From: a bacterium BMS3Abin14
GTDB lineage: Bacteria; BMS3Abin14
Assembly (NCBI GenBank): GCA_002897695.1
Contig: BDTG01000010.1
Coordinates: forward strand, 89,671-153,670
Direction of reading: 5' to 3'
DNA: 64,000 bases
Shown in pieces: positions 8,747 to 18,057 of this stretch. Under the pieces are notes generated by a model. That model was given only the letters and a program-made list of their open reading frames with translations. It did not search any database and was not told the DNA's origin. The number at the start of each line of letters is the position of its first letter. Position 1 is the first letter of the stretch. A program made the translations under genes and the position numbers.

Positions 8747-10488
8747 TGTCCGGCAGGGGATTGACCCAGTTTACGGAGTTCTTTGCGTATACGATCATTG
8801 TCCGGGTCGGCTTTAAGTGTGCGTTGGTAATATTCCACAGCCTTGTCCATCTCTCCGATCTTTCGGTACGTGTCCCCGATATGTCCAAGGACCGTTGGAT
8901 CCTTTGACATCCCCCCCTCAGCCTTCAGAAGATACTTCAGCGCCTCTGTGTAGCGGCCCAACCGAAAGTAGACCCAGCCAAGGCTGTCCATTATATATGG
9001 GGCGCCCGGTTTGAGGTCCAATGCCCTTTTTACAAATTTGAGGGCTTCGTCGAGGTGGATTCCCTTCTCGGCCCACGAGTAGCCCAGGTAGTTCAAGGCA
9101 TCGTGGTGGGAGGGGTCCATTTTGATGATTTTCCGCATTATCTCCTCGGTTTTGGAGAAATCTCCTCTGCGGTCGTATACGATCCCAAGTTGGTAGAGGA
9201 GAGAGGAGTCCCCGGGTTTTTTCTTCACACCCTCCTCAAGTAGTGTAATAGCCTCATCATACCTCTTCATGTCCGCCAGAACCTGCCCCTTGAAGGCAAT
9301 GAGGGAGGTCCTGCCCGGTTCCAGCGAAATGGCCGTCTGAAGATGCTTCAGGGCCTCTGTCCGATTCCCCATGGTATCGTAGACGACAGCAATGTAGAAA
9401 TGAGGCTCGTAGCGTTTCGGCGCCAGCAGCGCGGCCTCACCGAACGTCTTTATGGCCTCGTTGTAACGATGAAGTTTCCTCTGAAGTGTCCCCACCTCCA
9501 TGGTAATCTCGTAATTTGAGGGAGCTAAAACCTTTGCCTTTTTCATAAAGAAAAGGGCCTCTTTAAAGTTTTTCTCCTGTGCGTTCACCAGCCCCATCAT
9601 CAGCAGGGCATTACTGTTGCCCGGTTCCCGGGAAAGAATGATCTTAAGCTCCTGTTTTGCCGTTTCGAATTTTTCCTCCTTCACCAGCAGGTGCACCAGC
9701 AGCTGTCTTACGCTGGTCTCTTCCCCGTTGGTCTTCAAGAATCCCCTGTAGAGTTTTTCGGCTTTGTCGGGACTGCCCTGCTTTTCATAGATCTTTGCGA
9801 GTTCGCTGATGGCCGACAGGAAGGAAGGATTCCGCTCAATGGCCTTCTTCAGGAACATCAGTGACTCACCGGACTTGCCCCGGCGGGCCTGGATCTGCGC
9901 CATGTAGTAATAGGCTATCGCCGAGTGATTTTCGTGTGCGGCAAGCTTCTTGAGCGTTCCCAGGGCCTTCTCCCAATCTCCGGTTTTTTCGTAGGTTTCG
10001 GCGAGCAGGATGTAGGGGGTTATGCTCTCCGGGTCAAGTTCGATGCTCCTCTTAAAGTGTTCTGTCGCTGCAGCCGGTTCGTCCTTTTCAGCAAGAGTTC
10101 TTCCGATGAAAGTATGGATCTCTGCTCTGTCCGGGTTGATTTTCATGACCTTCTGAGCGGTTTCCCATGCATCATCCTTTCTTCCTGCGTCCAGTTGGAG
10201 CTTGAGCAGTTCCATCAGGATGGTGTCAGACGCAGGGTCAAGTTTGGCGGCCCTTTCAAAATCCAGGATGGCTTCGTCACGCCTGCCGGCCCCGGATGCG
10301 ATTATCCCCATGATGAAATGGGTGTAGGCCTCCGACTGCCGGGTGGTCGTTCCCCTTTGCCCGGATCCCGGGTGTGCGGCCACGGAGGGGTGCCCCTCGG
10401 GGAGCGCCTCCGGCCCATTGACTGCCGGAATCGTTGCGCAGGCTGAAAGAAAAATTACTAAAAGGAAGGAAAGTGAGAGTGTTTTCAT
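8743..10488 (-). CDS. Tetratricopeptide-repeat lipoprotein
   Basis: The 581-residue protein has a lipoprotein signal with Cys at residue 17 (LSAC). Roughly fourteen TPR units run from residue 50 to the end, recognisable by repeated W/Y-x2-L-G and A-x4-P patterns such as AHYNLG-like and YKKAIELDPESITPYILLAETY-type helices. TPR superhelices scaffold protein complexes in the periplasm or outer membrane. The partner is unknown. It lies three bases after tsaD and overlaps the lolB-like gene, which suggests a role in envelope assembly. Confidence 0.85.
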   Translation of the reverse strand: MKTLSLSFLLVIFLSACATIPAVNGPEALPEGHPSVAAHPGSGQRGTTTRQSEAYTHFIMGIIASGAGRRDEAILDFERAAKLDPASDTILMELLKLQLDAGRKDDAWETAQKVMKINPDRAEIHTFIGRTLAEKDEPAAATEHFKRSIELDPESITPYILLAETYEKTGDWEKALGTLKKLAAHENHSAIAYYYMAQIQARRGKSGESLMFLKKAIERNPSFLSAISELAKIYEKQGSPDKAEKLYRGFLKTNGEETSVRQLLVHLLVKEEKFETAKQELKIILSREPGNSNALLMMGLVNAQEKNFKEALFFMKKAKVLAPSNYEITMEVGTLQRKLHRYNEAIKTFGEAALLAPKRYEPHFYIAVVYDTMGNRTEALKHLQTAISLEPGRTSLIAFKGQVLADMKRYDEAITLLEEGVKKKPGDSSLLYQLGIVYDRRGDFSKTEEIMRKIIKMDPSHHDALNYLGYSWAEKGIHLDEALKFVKRALDLKPGAPYIMDSLGWVYFRLGRYTEALKYLLKAEGGMSKDPTVLGHIGDTYRKIGEMDKAVEYYQRTLKADPDNDRIRKELRKLGQSPAGQ

Positions 10489-10491
10489 CTG

Positions 10492-11544
10492 CTATTGTTC
10501 CTTTCGAACGGGCCCGCGGATTCGAAGCGATTTGGTGGAATAGGCGTTCAGACTCAGAATGTCCGTTCCTGCACGGCCACGCATGCGGTATCCTATCGCA
10601 GCCACCATCGCGGCATTATCCGAACACAGTGATGGAGGTGGAAAGTGGGGCCTGAACCCGTCCATAACCCCTGCCTCCATCATGCGGATTCTCAACAGGC
10701 TGTTTCTGGCCACCCCCCCGGTCACGATCAGATGTTCTACCCCGCAGCTTTTAACGGCCTGTCTGCACTTTGCCACAAGGACGTCAATTACGGCAGCAAG
10801 ATATGAGGCTGCCAGATCAGCAACGTCCGGAGCCGGCCGGTCTCCTGCCCCGGTGTCGGTGCCCAGGTACCCATTCCTGAGCAGATAGGTATACAGGGCG
10901 GTTTTAAGACCGCTGAAAGAAAAGTTCAGGTTGTCTTTGCCCACGAGGGGGCGCGGCAGAGTCAGGGCTTCCGGATTTCCTTTCAGCGCGGCTATTTCCA
11001 CCGCTGGTCCCCCCGGATAACCCAGGCCGAGCAGTTTGGCGGCCTTGTCGAGGGCCTCACCGGCAGCGTCGTCAAGAGCTCTTCCCACGGATTTGATGGA
11101 ACCTGCGGATCCGATTTCAAATAACGTGGTATGGCCGCCCGAAGCCACAAGCGCCACCGACGGGGTCGGCGTTCCTCCCGCGAGATCCATGGTCATCAGG
11201 TGTGCCTGGATGTGATCCACAGCAACCAACGGCAGCCCAATGGAAAACGATAGCCCCTTCGCAAAGGAAAGCCCGACCAGAAGGGAGCCGAGCAGGCCGG
11301 GGCCAGCCGTTACGGCGACAAGATCCATCTCCGCGGGGTTTGTGCCCGCTTCATCAAAGGCTGCTGCTACTACACCGTCAATGCGTTCAAGATGGCAGCG
11401 TGAGGCCATCTCGGGGACGATTCCCTGGTATGGGGCATGAACCGAGTCCTGAGAGGAAACGATGGATGACAGGACTTCCCCGCCATCCCGCACGACGGCT
11501 GCGGCCGTATCGTCACAGGATGTCTCAATTCCCAGAATCAGCAC
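10492..11544 (-). CDS. tsaD: tRNA N6-adenosine threonylcarbamoyltransferase
   Basis: TsaD (YgjD/Kae1) transfers the threonylcarbamoyl group to A37 of ANN-decoding tRNAs. The 350-residue protein starts MLILGIETSCDDTAAAVV, has the metal-binding histidines in VDHIQAHL, and carries ASGGHTTLFE, LGLGYPGGPAVE and a C-terminal SLCSDNAAMVAAIG. All are diagnostic of the family. It overlaps the deacetylase gene by 20 bases. Confidence 0.97.
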   Translation of the reverse strand: MLILGIETSCDDTAAAVVRDGGEVLSSIVSSQDSVHAPYQGIVPEMASRCHLERIDGVVAAAFDEAGTNPAEMDLVAVTAGPGLLGSLLVGLSFAKGLSFSIGLPLVAVDHIQAHLMTMDLAGGTPTPSVALVASGGHTTLFEIGSAGSIKSVGRALDDAAGEALDKAAKLLGLGYPGGPAVEIAALKGNPEALTLPRPLVGKDNLNFSFSGLKTALYTYLLRNGYLGTDTGAGDRPAPDVADLAASYLAAVIDVLVAKCRQAVKSCGVEHLIVTGGVARNSLLRIRMMEAGVMDGFRPHFPPPSLCSDNAAMVAAIGYRMRGRAGTDILSLNAYSTKSLRIRGPVRKEQ

Positions 11545-12427
11545 GAGCCAGGACCTCCTCCACCGTACCCCACCGGATGCCCCGCCGCCGGGCCTCTTCA
11601 GCCAGCCTTCTCAAGGCATCCGCGGTTTCGGGATATGGATGCCCGATGCCGATGGCCCAACCCCTTTCCTCCGCCCTGTCCAGAAGTTTTCCGGCCTGAA
11701 TGTCAATGTCTTCGGGTGTCCGTTCGTTGTCCAGAAACACGTCCCTTTCACCTGTGGACATTTTCATGCCTTTGGCGAGCTTGTAGGCGACAGTGTCGGC
11801 GGAGGTCCTGCTGTCAATGAAAAACAGCCCTTTCTTCTTGATAACGTTGAGAACGGCCAGCATGGTGCGTTCGCCAGATGTGGCTTTTGACCCCATGTGG
11901 TTGTTTATTCCCGCCGCGAAAGGAAACTCCTCGAGGTCATTCGTGATGGTCCGCTCGATTTCATCGGGAAGAAAACTCACGAGGATTGCCCCTTTTCCGG
12001 GATCTACCGTCGGGTATCCGACGGGTTCCATGGGCAGATGAAGGAGGACCGTCTTTCCGGTCTCATGGGCCTCCCGGGCGAGTTCCCTCGAGTGCGGCCG
12101 CATGGGAAGAAATGCGAGTGCAACCGGTTGGTCGAGTTCCAGAAACGGGGCGGCCGCAGCGCGGTTGTGCCCCAGATCGTCGATAATGACGCAAAAAATA
12201 TTGATCTTTACCGGGGGCACAGGGATCGGCGCCGGTATAGGGGGCCGAGGGGGCGGCGGCGCTGTCGGCGGCCTGAAAAACAGGACCAGAAAAAGGAGTG
12301 CGGCCAGTAATCCACCGAGCAGTAAGGCCTTTTCACCGCCTTTTATCCAACGGGCTGCTGTCTTTTGTCTCTTTCTGCTTTTCCCTTTGTTTCGGCCTTG
12401 CTTGCCGGCGGATGATTTATTGCCCAG
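11525..12427 (-). CDS. Divergent polysaccharide deacetylase (YibQ/DUF610 type), probable CTG start
   Basis: The domain over the last 230 residues (CVIIDDLGHN, LPMEPVGYP, GINNHMGSKAT, FFIDSRTSA, IGIGHPYPET) matches the divergent polysaccharide deacetylases that act on envelope glycans. The first ATG/GTG in frame is at 12220, but the frame upstream clearly codes: a Lys/Arg-rich stretch, a membrane helix (LLLGGLLAALLFLVLFF) and a Pro-rich linker. No ATG, GTG or TTG exists there. A CTG at 12425-12427 has a GGAG seven bases upstream and overlaps the ctpA stop. I therefore place the start at CTG, giving 300 residues with an N-terminal anchor. Confidence 0.85.
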   Translation of the reverse strand: MGNKSSAGKQGRNKGKSRKRQKTAARWIKGGEKALLLGGLLAALLFLVLFFRPPTAPPPPRPPIPAPIPVPPVKINIFCVIIDDLGHNRAAAAPFLELDQPVALAFLPMRPHSRELAREAHETGKTVLLHLPMEPVGYPTVDPGKGAILVSFLPDEIERTITNDLEEFPFAAGINNHMGSKATSGERTMLAVLNVIKKKGLFFIDSRTSADTVAYKLAKGMKMSTGERDVFLDNERTPEDIDIQAGKLLDRAEERGWAIGIGHPYPETADALRRLAEEARRRGIRWGTVEEVLARADSGN

Positions 12428-13787
12428 TTGTTTTCTCCGATTTCCCCTGAGTCCCAGGCGGCTGGTTGTTCCTGAAAAAATCCAGCCCCTTCAGAAGGTC
12501 CACGGCTCTCATAAGCTGTTCATCGTCCTTGGGATTGTCCGGGACCAGGTCCATTTGAGGAGCGGCCCCTTTATCTTTTCCTTCCGCTGCTTTCTTTTTT
12601 CCCTTTAACTGCTCGTTGGCAAGGTGCCCGGCGAGGTCCTTTTCCCTTATGTGGCCTGTGGACTTTCCGGTATGGTTTTCAACGACGATGTCGGGTTCAA
12701 TGCCCGTATTTTGAATGGAACGTCCGCTGGGGGTGTAGTATTTGGCGGTTGTGACCCTCATTCCTGATCCGTCACTCAGTCGGTAGATGGTCTGCACCGA
12801 CCCTTTTCCGAAGGTTGTTGTTCCCATGATGATGGCTCTTTTATCGTCCTGCAGGGCGCCGGCGACGATCTCGGAGGCGCTTGCGGAACCGCCGTTTACC
12901 AGAACTACGATGGGATAATCCGGCTCCGTTCCCTTCTTCTGGGCATTATAGGAATAGTTCTGGTTCTTCAGCCGGCCCTTGGTGGAGACAATGGGTCCGG
13001 AGGTGATGAACCTGTTGGCTATGTCTATGGCGGACATCAGGAGGCCGCCGGGATTGTTTCTGAGGTCAATAATAAGCCCCTTGAAGGAATCCTTCTTGTC
13101 CTTCCGGACCTTCTTTAAGGCCTTGTCAAATTCTTCCATGGTCTTCTTCTGAAACTGGGTAATCCGGATGTACCCTATGTCATTACCGACTTCCTTTGTC
13201 TTGACGCTGATAAGAGGGATGACATCCCTGGTAATGGTAAAATTAATGGGCTTGTCCGCACCCTTGCGAACGATGGTGATGGTTACATCCGTTCCTTTGG
13301 GCCCCCGCATGAGTTTTACCGCTTCCATGAGGGACATGTCCTTTGTGGGTTTGTCCTTGATCTTGATAATCTTATCCCCTGCCAGGATGCCGGCTCTGAA
13401 GGCGGGAGTGTCGTCGATAGGGGCAATCACGGTAAGGATGTTTTCCCGAATTCCGATGGTAATGCCGACACCCTGAAACTCACCGGTAGTGTCGATCTGC
13501 ATCTCTTTGTACATGTCGGGATCCATGAATGAGCTGTGGGGATCAAGAGTACGCAGCATTCCCTTGATGGCTCCGCGCACCATCTCCCTGGTGTCGGGGA
13601 CATCCACATAGTTCCGCTGAACGATGGAAAGGGCCTGGGAGAAGACCTTGATCTGGTCGTAGGTTGACCCGCCTGTCCCGGCAAAGGCCTGGGCATCCGG
13701 AATGGGGTGGTAGTCGCCTGTCGATATGCCGAGCAGGAAAAGGAGAGCGATCAGAGTTCCAATCTTAACCCAGCGAAAACGCTTCAT
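12417..13787 (-). CDS. ctpA: C-terminal processing peptidase (S41 family)
   Basis: This periplasmic serine protease cleaves near protein C-termini. The 456-residue sequence has a signal/anchor (residues 5-22), a PDZ domain about 110-185 (GVGITIGIRENILTVIAPIDDTPAFRAGI) and the S41 catalytic core. The nucleophile Ser is in GGSASASEIVAGAL and the general base Lys in TTFGKGSVQTIY. A Lys-rich low-complexity tail follows. It lies between envC and the deacetylase; the same trio is common in proteobacteria, linking it to peptidoglycan control at division. Confidence 0.96.
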   Translation of the reverse strand: MKRFRWVKIGTLIALLFLLGISTGDYHPIPDAQAFAGTGGSTYDQIKVFSQALSIVQRNYVDVPDTREMVRGAIKGMLRTLDPHSSFMDPDMYKEMQIDTTGEFQGVGITIGIRENILTVIAPIDDTPAFRAGILAGDKIIKIKDKPTKDMSLMEAVKLMRGPKGTDVTITIVRKGADKPINFTITRDVIPLISVKTKEVGNDIGYIRITQFQKKTMEEFDKALKKVRKDKKDSFKGLIIDLRNNPGGLLMSAIDIANRFITSGPIVSTKGRLKNQNYSYNAQKKGTEPDYPIVVLVNGGSASASEIVAGALQDDKRAIIMGTTTFGKGSVQTIYRLSDGSGMRVTTAKYYTPSGRSIQNTGIEPDIVVENHTGKSTGHIREKDLAGHLANEQLKGKKKAAEGKDKGAAPQMDLVPDNPKDDEQLMRAVDLLKGLDFFRNNQPPGTQGKSEKTTGQ

Positions 13788-13803
13788 TGTTTCCTCCTGT
13801 TAT

Positions 13804-14982
13804 TCATCCACCGGAAAACCATGGTATGGGGTCCACCGGTTTCCCGTGGTGCCTGATCTCAAAATAAAGGGCGGGGCCTTCCAGAGAACCGCTCTCTCCG
13901 GCGAGGCCGATCACCTCATCTGTGTCAACCTCCTGGCCTATCTTCACGTCGATGGCCGAAAGGTGGCCATAGAGGGTGTAATAACCTCCCCCGTGATCCA
14001 GGATGACGATCCTGCCGTATCCCCGGAACCAGTCTGCAAACAGGGCCTTTCCTTTAAAGACGGCCCTGACGGGTGTTCCTTCCGCCGAGCGGATAGTGAT
14101 TCCTCTCGACAGGGTAAATGTGTTGAATCTGGCGTTCCTGTTCTTTCCAAAACCCACCACGATCTTGCCCGAGACGGGACGCTTTAACGCCCCCTTGAGC
14201 ATGGGGAAGGCCGATTCACCGGTTTCGGCCTGTTGACTAAGAGCCTTGATAAGCTGGATGAGCCGGTTGGAAGATGCCTCCAATTCATTGATAAGGTCGG
14301 AATACCTTTTTCTGTCATTTCTCGCGGAAGCCAGAAGAATATCCCGGGACCGTTTTTTTCGGGAAAGAACCGAAAGATCCAATTCCAGGTTCCGGCGAGT
14401 TTCGACCAGGCGTTTTTTCTTTTTGAGAAGCAGACTTTCCTCCTGCTTCTCCTGACGATAGAGATTGGCCGCGCGGTGAAAAAGCTCAGAATCGTAGGAC
14501 GAAACCTTTCTGAGGTAGTATAGCCTGCGTGTCAGATCGTTAATCCCGCCGGCGCCTAAAATCACCCCTAGATAGCTCACATTACCTGCTTTGTAAAGAG
14601 CGGTGGTTCTTGCCATGAGCCGACTTCTCGCCGATTCCCGTTTTTTTGCGATAGACTTCAGGTTTTTCTCCGCATGATCGATATCCGTACGCAATTCACC
14701 CTCATCCCGCCGCAGTATGCCTACCTTTTTTTTCTTGGCCCCGATGTCCCGGTCCAACGCTTCGAGTTCACCGAGAATTGTCCTCTCTCTGCCTTTGGAT
14801 TGCCGAACTTTTTTTATGGCGGTTTGTTTCTTCCTCTCAATCTCCTGAAGCTTCTCCCTGGTTTTCTCGATGGACCCTCCAGCGTCATTTCCGGCGGCGG
14901 CGGCAGGCATGATCCAGGTGAACAGGAGGAAGACGGACAGAGCGAAAATAGGGGTTAAAGAGGCGAAAGGCCGCCGAATCAC
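13804..14982 (-). CDS. envC: Murein hydrolase activator EnvC-like protein
   Basis: The 392-residue protein has a signal peptide, a long coiled coil (about residues 35-250) and a C-terminal LytM domain. It should sit in the periplasm, be gated by FtsEX and activate amidases at the septum. The LytM metal ligands look incomplete: the usual H-x-G-x-D is SRGITI here, and the usual LHFE is LYFE, although IRHHGKPVDP remains. EnvC proteins are degenerate in this way and activate rather than cut. The start overlaps the ftsX end. Confidence 0.93.
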   Translation of the reverse strand: MIRRPFASLTPIFALSVFLLFTWIMPAAAAGNDAGGSIEKTREKLQEIERKKQTAIKKVRQSKGRERTILGELEALDRDIGAKKKKVGILRRDEGELRTDIDHAEKNLKSIAKKRESARSRLMARTTALYKAGNVSYLGVILGAGGINDLTRRLYYLRKVSSYDSELFHRAANLYRQEKQEESLLLKKKKRLVETRRNLELDLSVLSRKKRSRDILLASARNDRKRYSDLINELEASSNRLIQLIKALSQQAETGESAFPMLKGALKRPVSGKIVVGFGKNRNARFNTFTLSRGITIRSAEGTPVRAVFKGKALFADWFRGYGRIVILDHGGGYYTLYGHLSAIDVKIGQEVDTDEVIGLAGESGSLEGPALYFEIRHHGKPVDPIPWFSGG

Positions 14983-15869
14983 CTGGAAAATCTCCCCACA
15001 GACGCCAGGCTCCCCACCCCACCTAACGTCATGCCTCCAACAATGATGGTAAGGACAGTGGCGGGAGTGAGGAAACGGAGAGAGGCGATTCCCAGAATCT
15101 GAAAAACCGTCGGGTCTATCCTGGTTACAAGAACCTGGAACAAAATCACCAGAAGCCCGATGGAAATTATCGACCCTGCGAGACCCTGCATCAGCCCCTC
15201 TATGAGGAACGGTGTGCGGATAAATCCCTCCGTGGCGCCGACGAGGCGCATTATTTCCAGCTCCTCTTTTCTGGCCAGAACGGTCAGCTTGATGGTGTTG
15301 GAGATGATAAAGATGGCCGCCAGGCAGAGGATGCCGCCCAGGACTGCGGCGATGAGGTTGACCACTTTCATGACTTTTTCAAGCCGCTGAAGCCAGTCCT
15401 TCCCATAAGCGATTTCCTCTACCAATGGATCATCGCCGATTCTGGAGAGGATGGAACGAATCCCTTCCACGTTCCGGTATTCGCTGCGCGGCGTCAGGCG
15501 CAGACTCGCCGGCAGCGGTTTTTCGTCCAGGCCATCCAGGAGATCCTTTTCCCCTCCGAGCATGGTTTTAAACTCCTCTAGCGCCTGTTCTTTGGTAACG
15601 TAGGTTACCGATTCCATCTCGGGAAATCCCGACACCCTGTCGATCAGGGCGTTCACATCCGAAGCGGTGAAACCGTCCCTCAGATAGATGGTTATCCGGA
15701 CATCCCCTTTCCACTGCTCCACAACGTCTTGAAGGTTGTGGGCCAGAAGGAGGTAGCTGCCCACCATCAGGAGGCTGATGGCGATTATACCGGTGGTTAT
15801 CATGCTGCTGACCCAGCTCTGCCTGAGGTTGGCCATGGCCCTGAAAAGGGAAGATACGAGTCGGTTCAG
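14979..15869 (-). CDS. ftsX: Cell division ABC permease FtsX, probable CTG start
   Basis: FtsX pairs with FtsE and transmits ATP hydrolysis to periplasmic EnvC. The protein has one N-terminal membrane helix, a periplasmic domain (about 55-175) and three C-terminal helices. An ATG at 15836 is possible, but the 11 codons before it read [10 protein letters not shown], like normal FtsX N-termini. They begin at CTG 15867-15869, six bases after GGAGG, overlapping the ftsE stop as CTGA. I therefore use CTG, giving 296 residues, a typical FtsX length. Confidence 0.93.
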   Translation of the reverse strand: MNRLVSSLFRAMANLRQSWVSSMITTGIIAISLLMVGSYLLLAHNLQDVVEQWKGDVRITIYLRDGFTASDVNALIDRVSGFPEMESVTYVTKEQALEEFKTMLGGEKDLLDGLDEKPLPASLRLTPRSEYRNVEGIRSILSRIGDDPLVEEIAYGKDWLQRLEKVMKVVNLIAAVLGGILCLAAIFIISNTIKLTVLARKEELEIMRLVGATEGFIRTPFLIEGLMQGLAGSIISIGLLVILFQVLVTRIDPTVFQILGIASLRFLTPATVLTIIVGGMTLGGVGSLASVGRFSR

Positions 15870-16531
15870 GGTATCCCTCCCCGCGCAACGCTTCCGTTTT
15901 CCAGGTGAATGACATCCCTGCTCATGTTATTGACCATGTCGATGTCGTGGGTTGCTACAATAACGGTGGTTCCCCGGGCATTTACGTCGGAAAAAATCTC
16001 CATGATATGCCGGGATGCCTCGTTATCAAGGCTTCCGGTTGGTTCATCGGCGATGAGGATAAGGGGCTCGTTGACCAGGGCTCGGGCAATGGCTACCCGC
16101 TGTTGTTCCCCTCCCGAAAGGGTCAACGGGTTTGCCCTCATCTTGTGGTGGACACCAAGGCGCTTGAGGATAAGCCATACCCGTCGGCTGGTCTCCCGCC
16201 TGGGGATACCGAGCACCTCCAGGGCCAGGGAGACGTTTTCAAAAACATTTCGGTTGGGCAGAAGTTTGAAGTCCTGAAACACCACCCCGATCTCCCTTCT
16301 CAGCGTCGGGATCTTCGAGTTGGGCAGGCGCGCGATATTGCGGCCGTGGACGAGTATCTGTCCTTTTGTCGGCCTTTCTTCGGCGAAGATAAGCTTCAGA
16401 AGGGTGCTTTTACCCGCCCCGCTTGGGCCGGTGATGAAAACAAAATCGCCCTTGGGAACGTGGATATTCATCTCGTACAGGGCGGGTACGTCTTTCTGAT
16501 AATATTTGCTGACGTGAAATAGCTGAATCAT
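15866..16531 (-). CDS. ftsE: Cell division ATP-binding protein FtsE
   Basis: FtsE is the ATPase of the FtsEX complex at the septum. The 221-residue protein has Walker [10 protein letters not shown], the signature [15 protein letters not shown], Walker [11 protein letters not shown] and the switch His in ATHDIDM. Length and start ([11 protein letters not shown]) are typical. Its stop overlaps the proposed CTG start of ftsX. Confidence 0.97.
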   Translation of the reverse strand: MIQLFHVSKYYQKDVPALYEMNIHVPKGDFVFITGPSGAGKSTLLKLIFAEERPTKGQILVHGRNIARLPNSKIPTLRREIGVVFQDFKLLPNRNVFENVSLALEVLGIPRRETSRRVWLILKRLGVHHKMRANPLTLSGGEQQRVAIARALVNEPLILIADEPTGSLDNEASRHIMEIFSDVNARGTTVIVATHDIDMVNNMSRDVIHLENGSVARGGIP

Positions 16532-16547
16532 TCAGTCGCGGAGTCCA

Positions 16548-16994
16548 TTAGTCCTCGTCCATCTCGGATGCGAGATATTCAAGAATCACCTGATCCAGAT
16601 TTTTCTCCCTGAAAGGTTCAGGGGAATGCACCGGTCCCGGGGCGGCGTCAGGCGTTTTCATGACCGGTGTGGCGACCTGCGGGGGAGCCTCAGGGGTCGG
16701 AGCCGGAGACGGGGGAGCAGGTGTGGAAGGATCGGGGGGGGTCGAGTCGGGGATGGCCCCGGCTTTTACGGCCTGTATCATGGCACGATGCTGCTTCTCC
16801 AGCAGGGTACGCAACCGTGTCAGGAAACCTTCCGTGCCGATGATTTCGGCGTAGTTTGTCTTCTTGGAGGCGAGAATCCGCCCTCCCTGGTATATCAGGC
16901 TTACAATCACCGGGTGTTTGTCGCCGCCATCTTCCGTCTGGACGTGGTAGACCGTTCCGCCGTGTTTGATGTCGGTGTTATATCCTGTGATCAT
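16548..16994 (-). CDS. Conserved hypothetical protein upstream of ftsE
   Basis: This 148-residue protein has a compact N-terminal domain of about 75 residues (MITGYNTDIKHGGTVYHVQTEDGG, VSLIYQGGRILASKKTNYAEI). A Pro/Ala-rich linker (85-125) and a short acidic end follow (NLDQVILEYLASEMDED). No signal peptide or membrane helix is seen, so it should be cytoplasmic. I recall similar hypothetical proteins in deltaproteobacteria, but no function is known. The 17-base spacing to ftsE suggests it is the first gene of the ftsEX-envC-ctpA operon. Confidence 0.75.
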   Translation of the reverse strand: MITGYNTDIKHGGTVYHVQTEDGGDKHPVIVSLIYQGGRILASKKTNYAEIIGTEGFLTRLRTLLEKQHRAMIQAVKAGAIPDSTPPDPSTPAPPSPAPTPEAPPQVATPVMKTPDAAPGPVHSPEPFREKNLDQVILEYLASEMDED

Positions 16995-17109
16995 CTTGTA
17001 TCGTACCTGTCCTCAATATTGTGCCCCCTGTTTGCACCAGCGTTTTCTGGGGTTATCAACCGATGATTATATAACTCCTGCTCATTACTTCAAGACCCGA
17101 CCGGCATGT

Positions 17110-18015
17110 TCAACCGGAAGATCCGGTCAGGTTTTCCAGAAGGCATTGAGCGGCAGGGGGAAGGCTCCTTGATCGATGGGTTACAATGAAAAACCCGCGC
17201 TTCACCTCCAGCCATGGGACCTGCAGCTCCATGAGTTCTCCCGACTCCATCTCTTTTTCAACCGTCATGCCGGAAAGGAAGGCCGCCCCCATCCCTGTGA
17301 GGGACCCTTCGAGCACAGACCTGGTGCTGCCTAAGGTGGCGATCCAGGGAAGGCTTTCCGGCTTGATATTGGAATCCCTCAACGCCGCCTCCACCGCCAT
17401 CTGGGTCCCTGAGCCGGATTCCCTTCGAATGAGCGGGATGCGCTGAAGATCCTCTTTTTCCACCAGCGGCGGAATCGGCTCCTTTTTGATCAGATCGGGG
17501 GCGGCCACGAGGATGATCCTGTCCTCTCTGAAAAGGTCCGAATGAAGCGACGGGTGTGAGGCCTCGGTTCCAGCGAGGCCGAAGGCGGCGCTGCCGCTCT
17601 GGACCCGCTCCATTACGGCCTGCGAATCGCCGACGGCGAGCTTGACCCGGACCTCCGGAAAACGCCGGCTGAAAAAGGTAAGGAGGCGCGGGAGGAGATA
17701 CTCCCCGGGCACCGTGCTGGAGGCGATCGCCACCTCGCCCCTGATCTCTTCCATGAAGGTGCTGACGGCCTGACTCGCCTCTTGGCAAAGGCTCAGGATC
17801 CTGTCGGCGTAATCGACAAAAACAGCGCCCGCAGGTGTCAGTGTAACCGTTCTGCCGGTCCTGTCGAGCAGCCTGACCCCCAGATCCTTTTCAAGGTTCC
17901 GGATGTGCGTGCTTAAGGTCGGCTGGCTTATCTCCACCTCCCTGGATGCCTTTGAAAAACCGCCGTACTTCGCAACTGCGCTCAGGGCGCGTATCTGTCG
18001 AAGGTCAAAGGACAT
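17110..18015 (-). CDS. LysR-family regulator, selenium-metabolism-associated type
   Basis: The 301-residue protein has an N-terminal winged HTH (residues 1-60, LRQIRALSAVAKYGGFSKASREVEISQPTLS-like) and a C-terminal periplasmic-binding-like effector domain from about 90. The effector-domain features (VPGEYLLPRLL, RRESGSGTQMAVEAAL, GSTRSVLEGSLTGMGAAFLS) resemble the LysR subgroup annotated as selenium-metabolism-associated. The nearby tRNA-Sec shows that the organism uses selenocysteine. It lies 42 bases after metH on the same strand. The subgroup call is from memory of the family and less sure than LysR itself. Confidence 0.85.
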   Translation of the reverse strand: MSFDLRQIRALSAVAKYGGFSKASREVEISQPTLSTHIRNLEKDLGVRLLDRTGRTVTLTPAGAVFVDYADRILSLCQEASQAVSTFMEEIRGEVAIASSTVPGEYLLPRLLTFFSRRFPEVRVKLAVGDSQAVMERVQSGSAAFGLAGTEASHPSLHSDLFREDRIILVAAPDLIKKEPIPPLVEKEDLQRIPLIRRESGSGTQMAVEAALRDSNIKPESLPWIATLGSTRSVLEGSLTGMGAAFLSGMTVEKEMESGELMELQVPWLEVKRGFFIVTHRSRSLPPAAQCLLENLTGSSG

Positions 18016-18057
18016 ATCGAGAGCCCTCGCTCGGGCGGCGGGCTCTATTCGGGCCGG

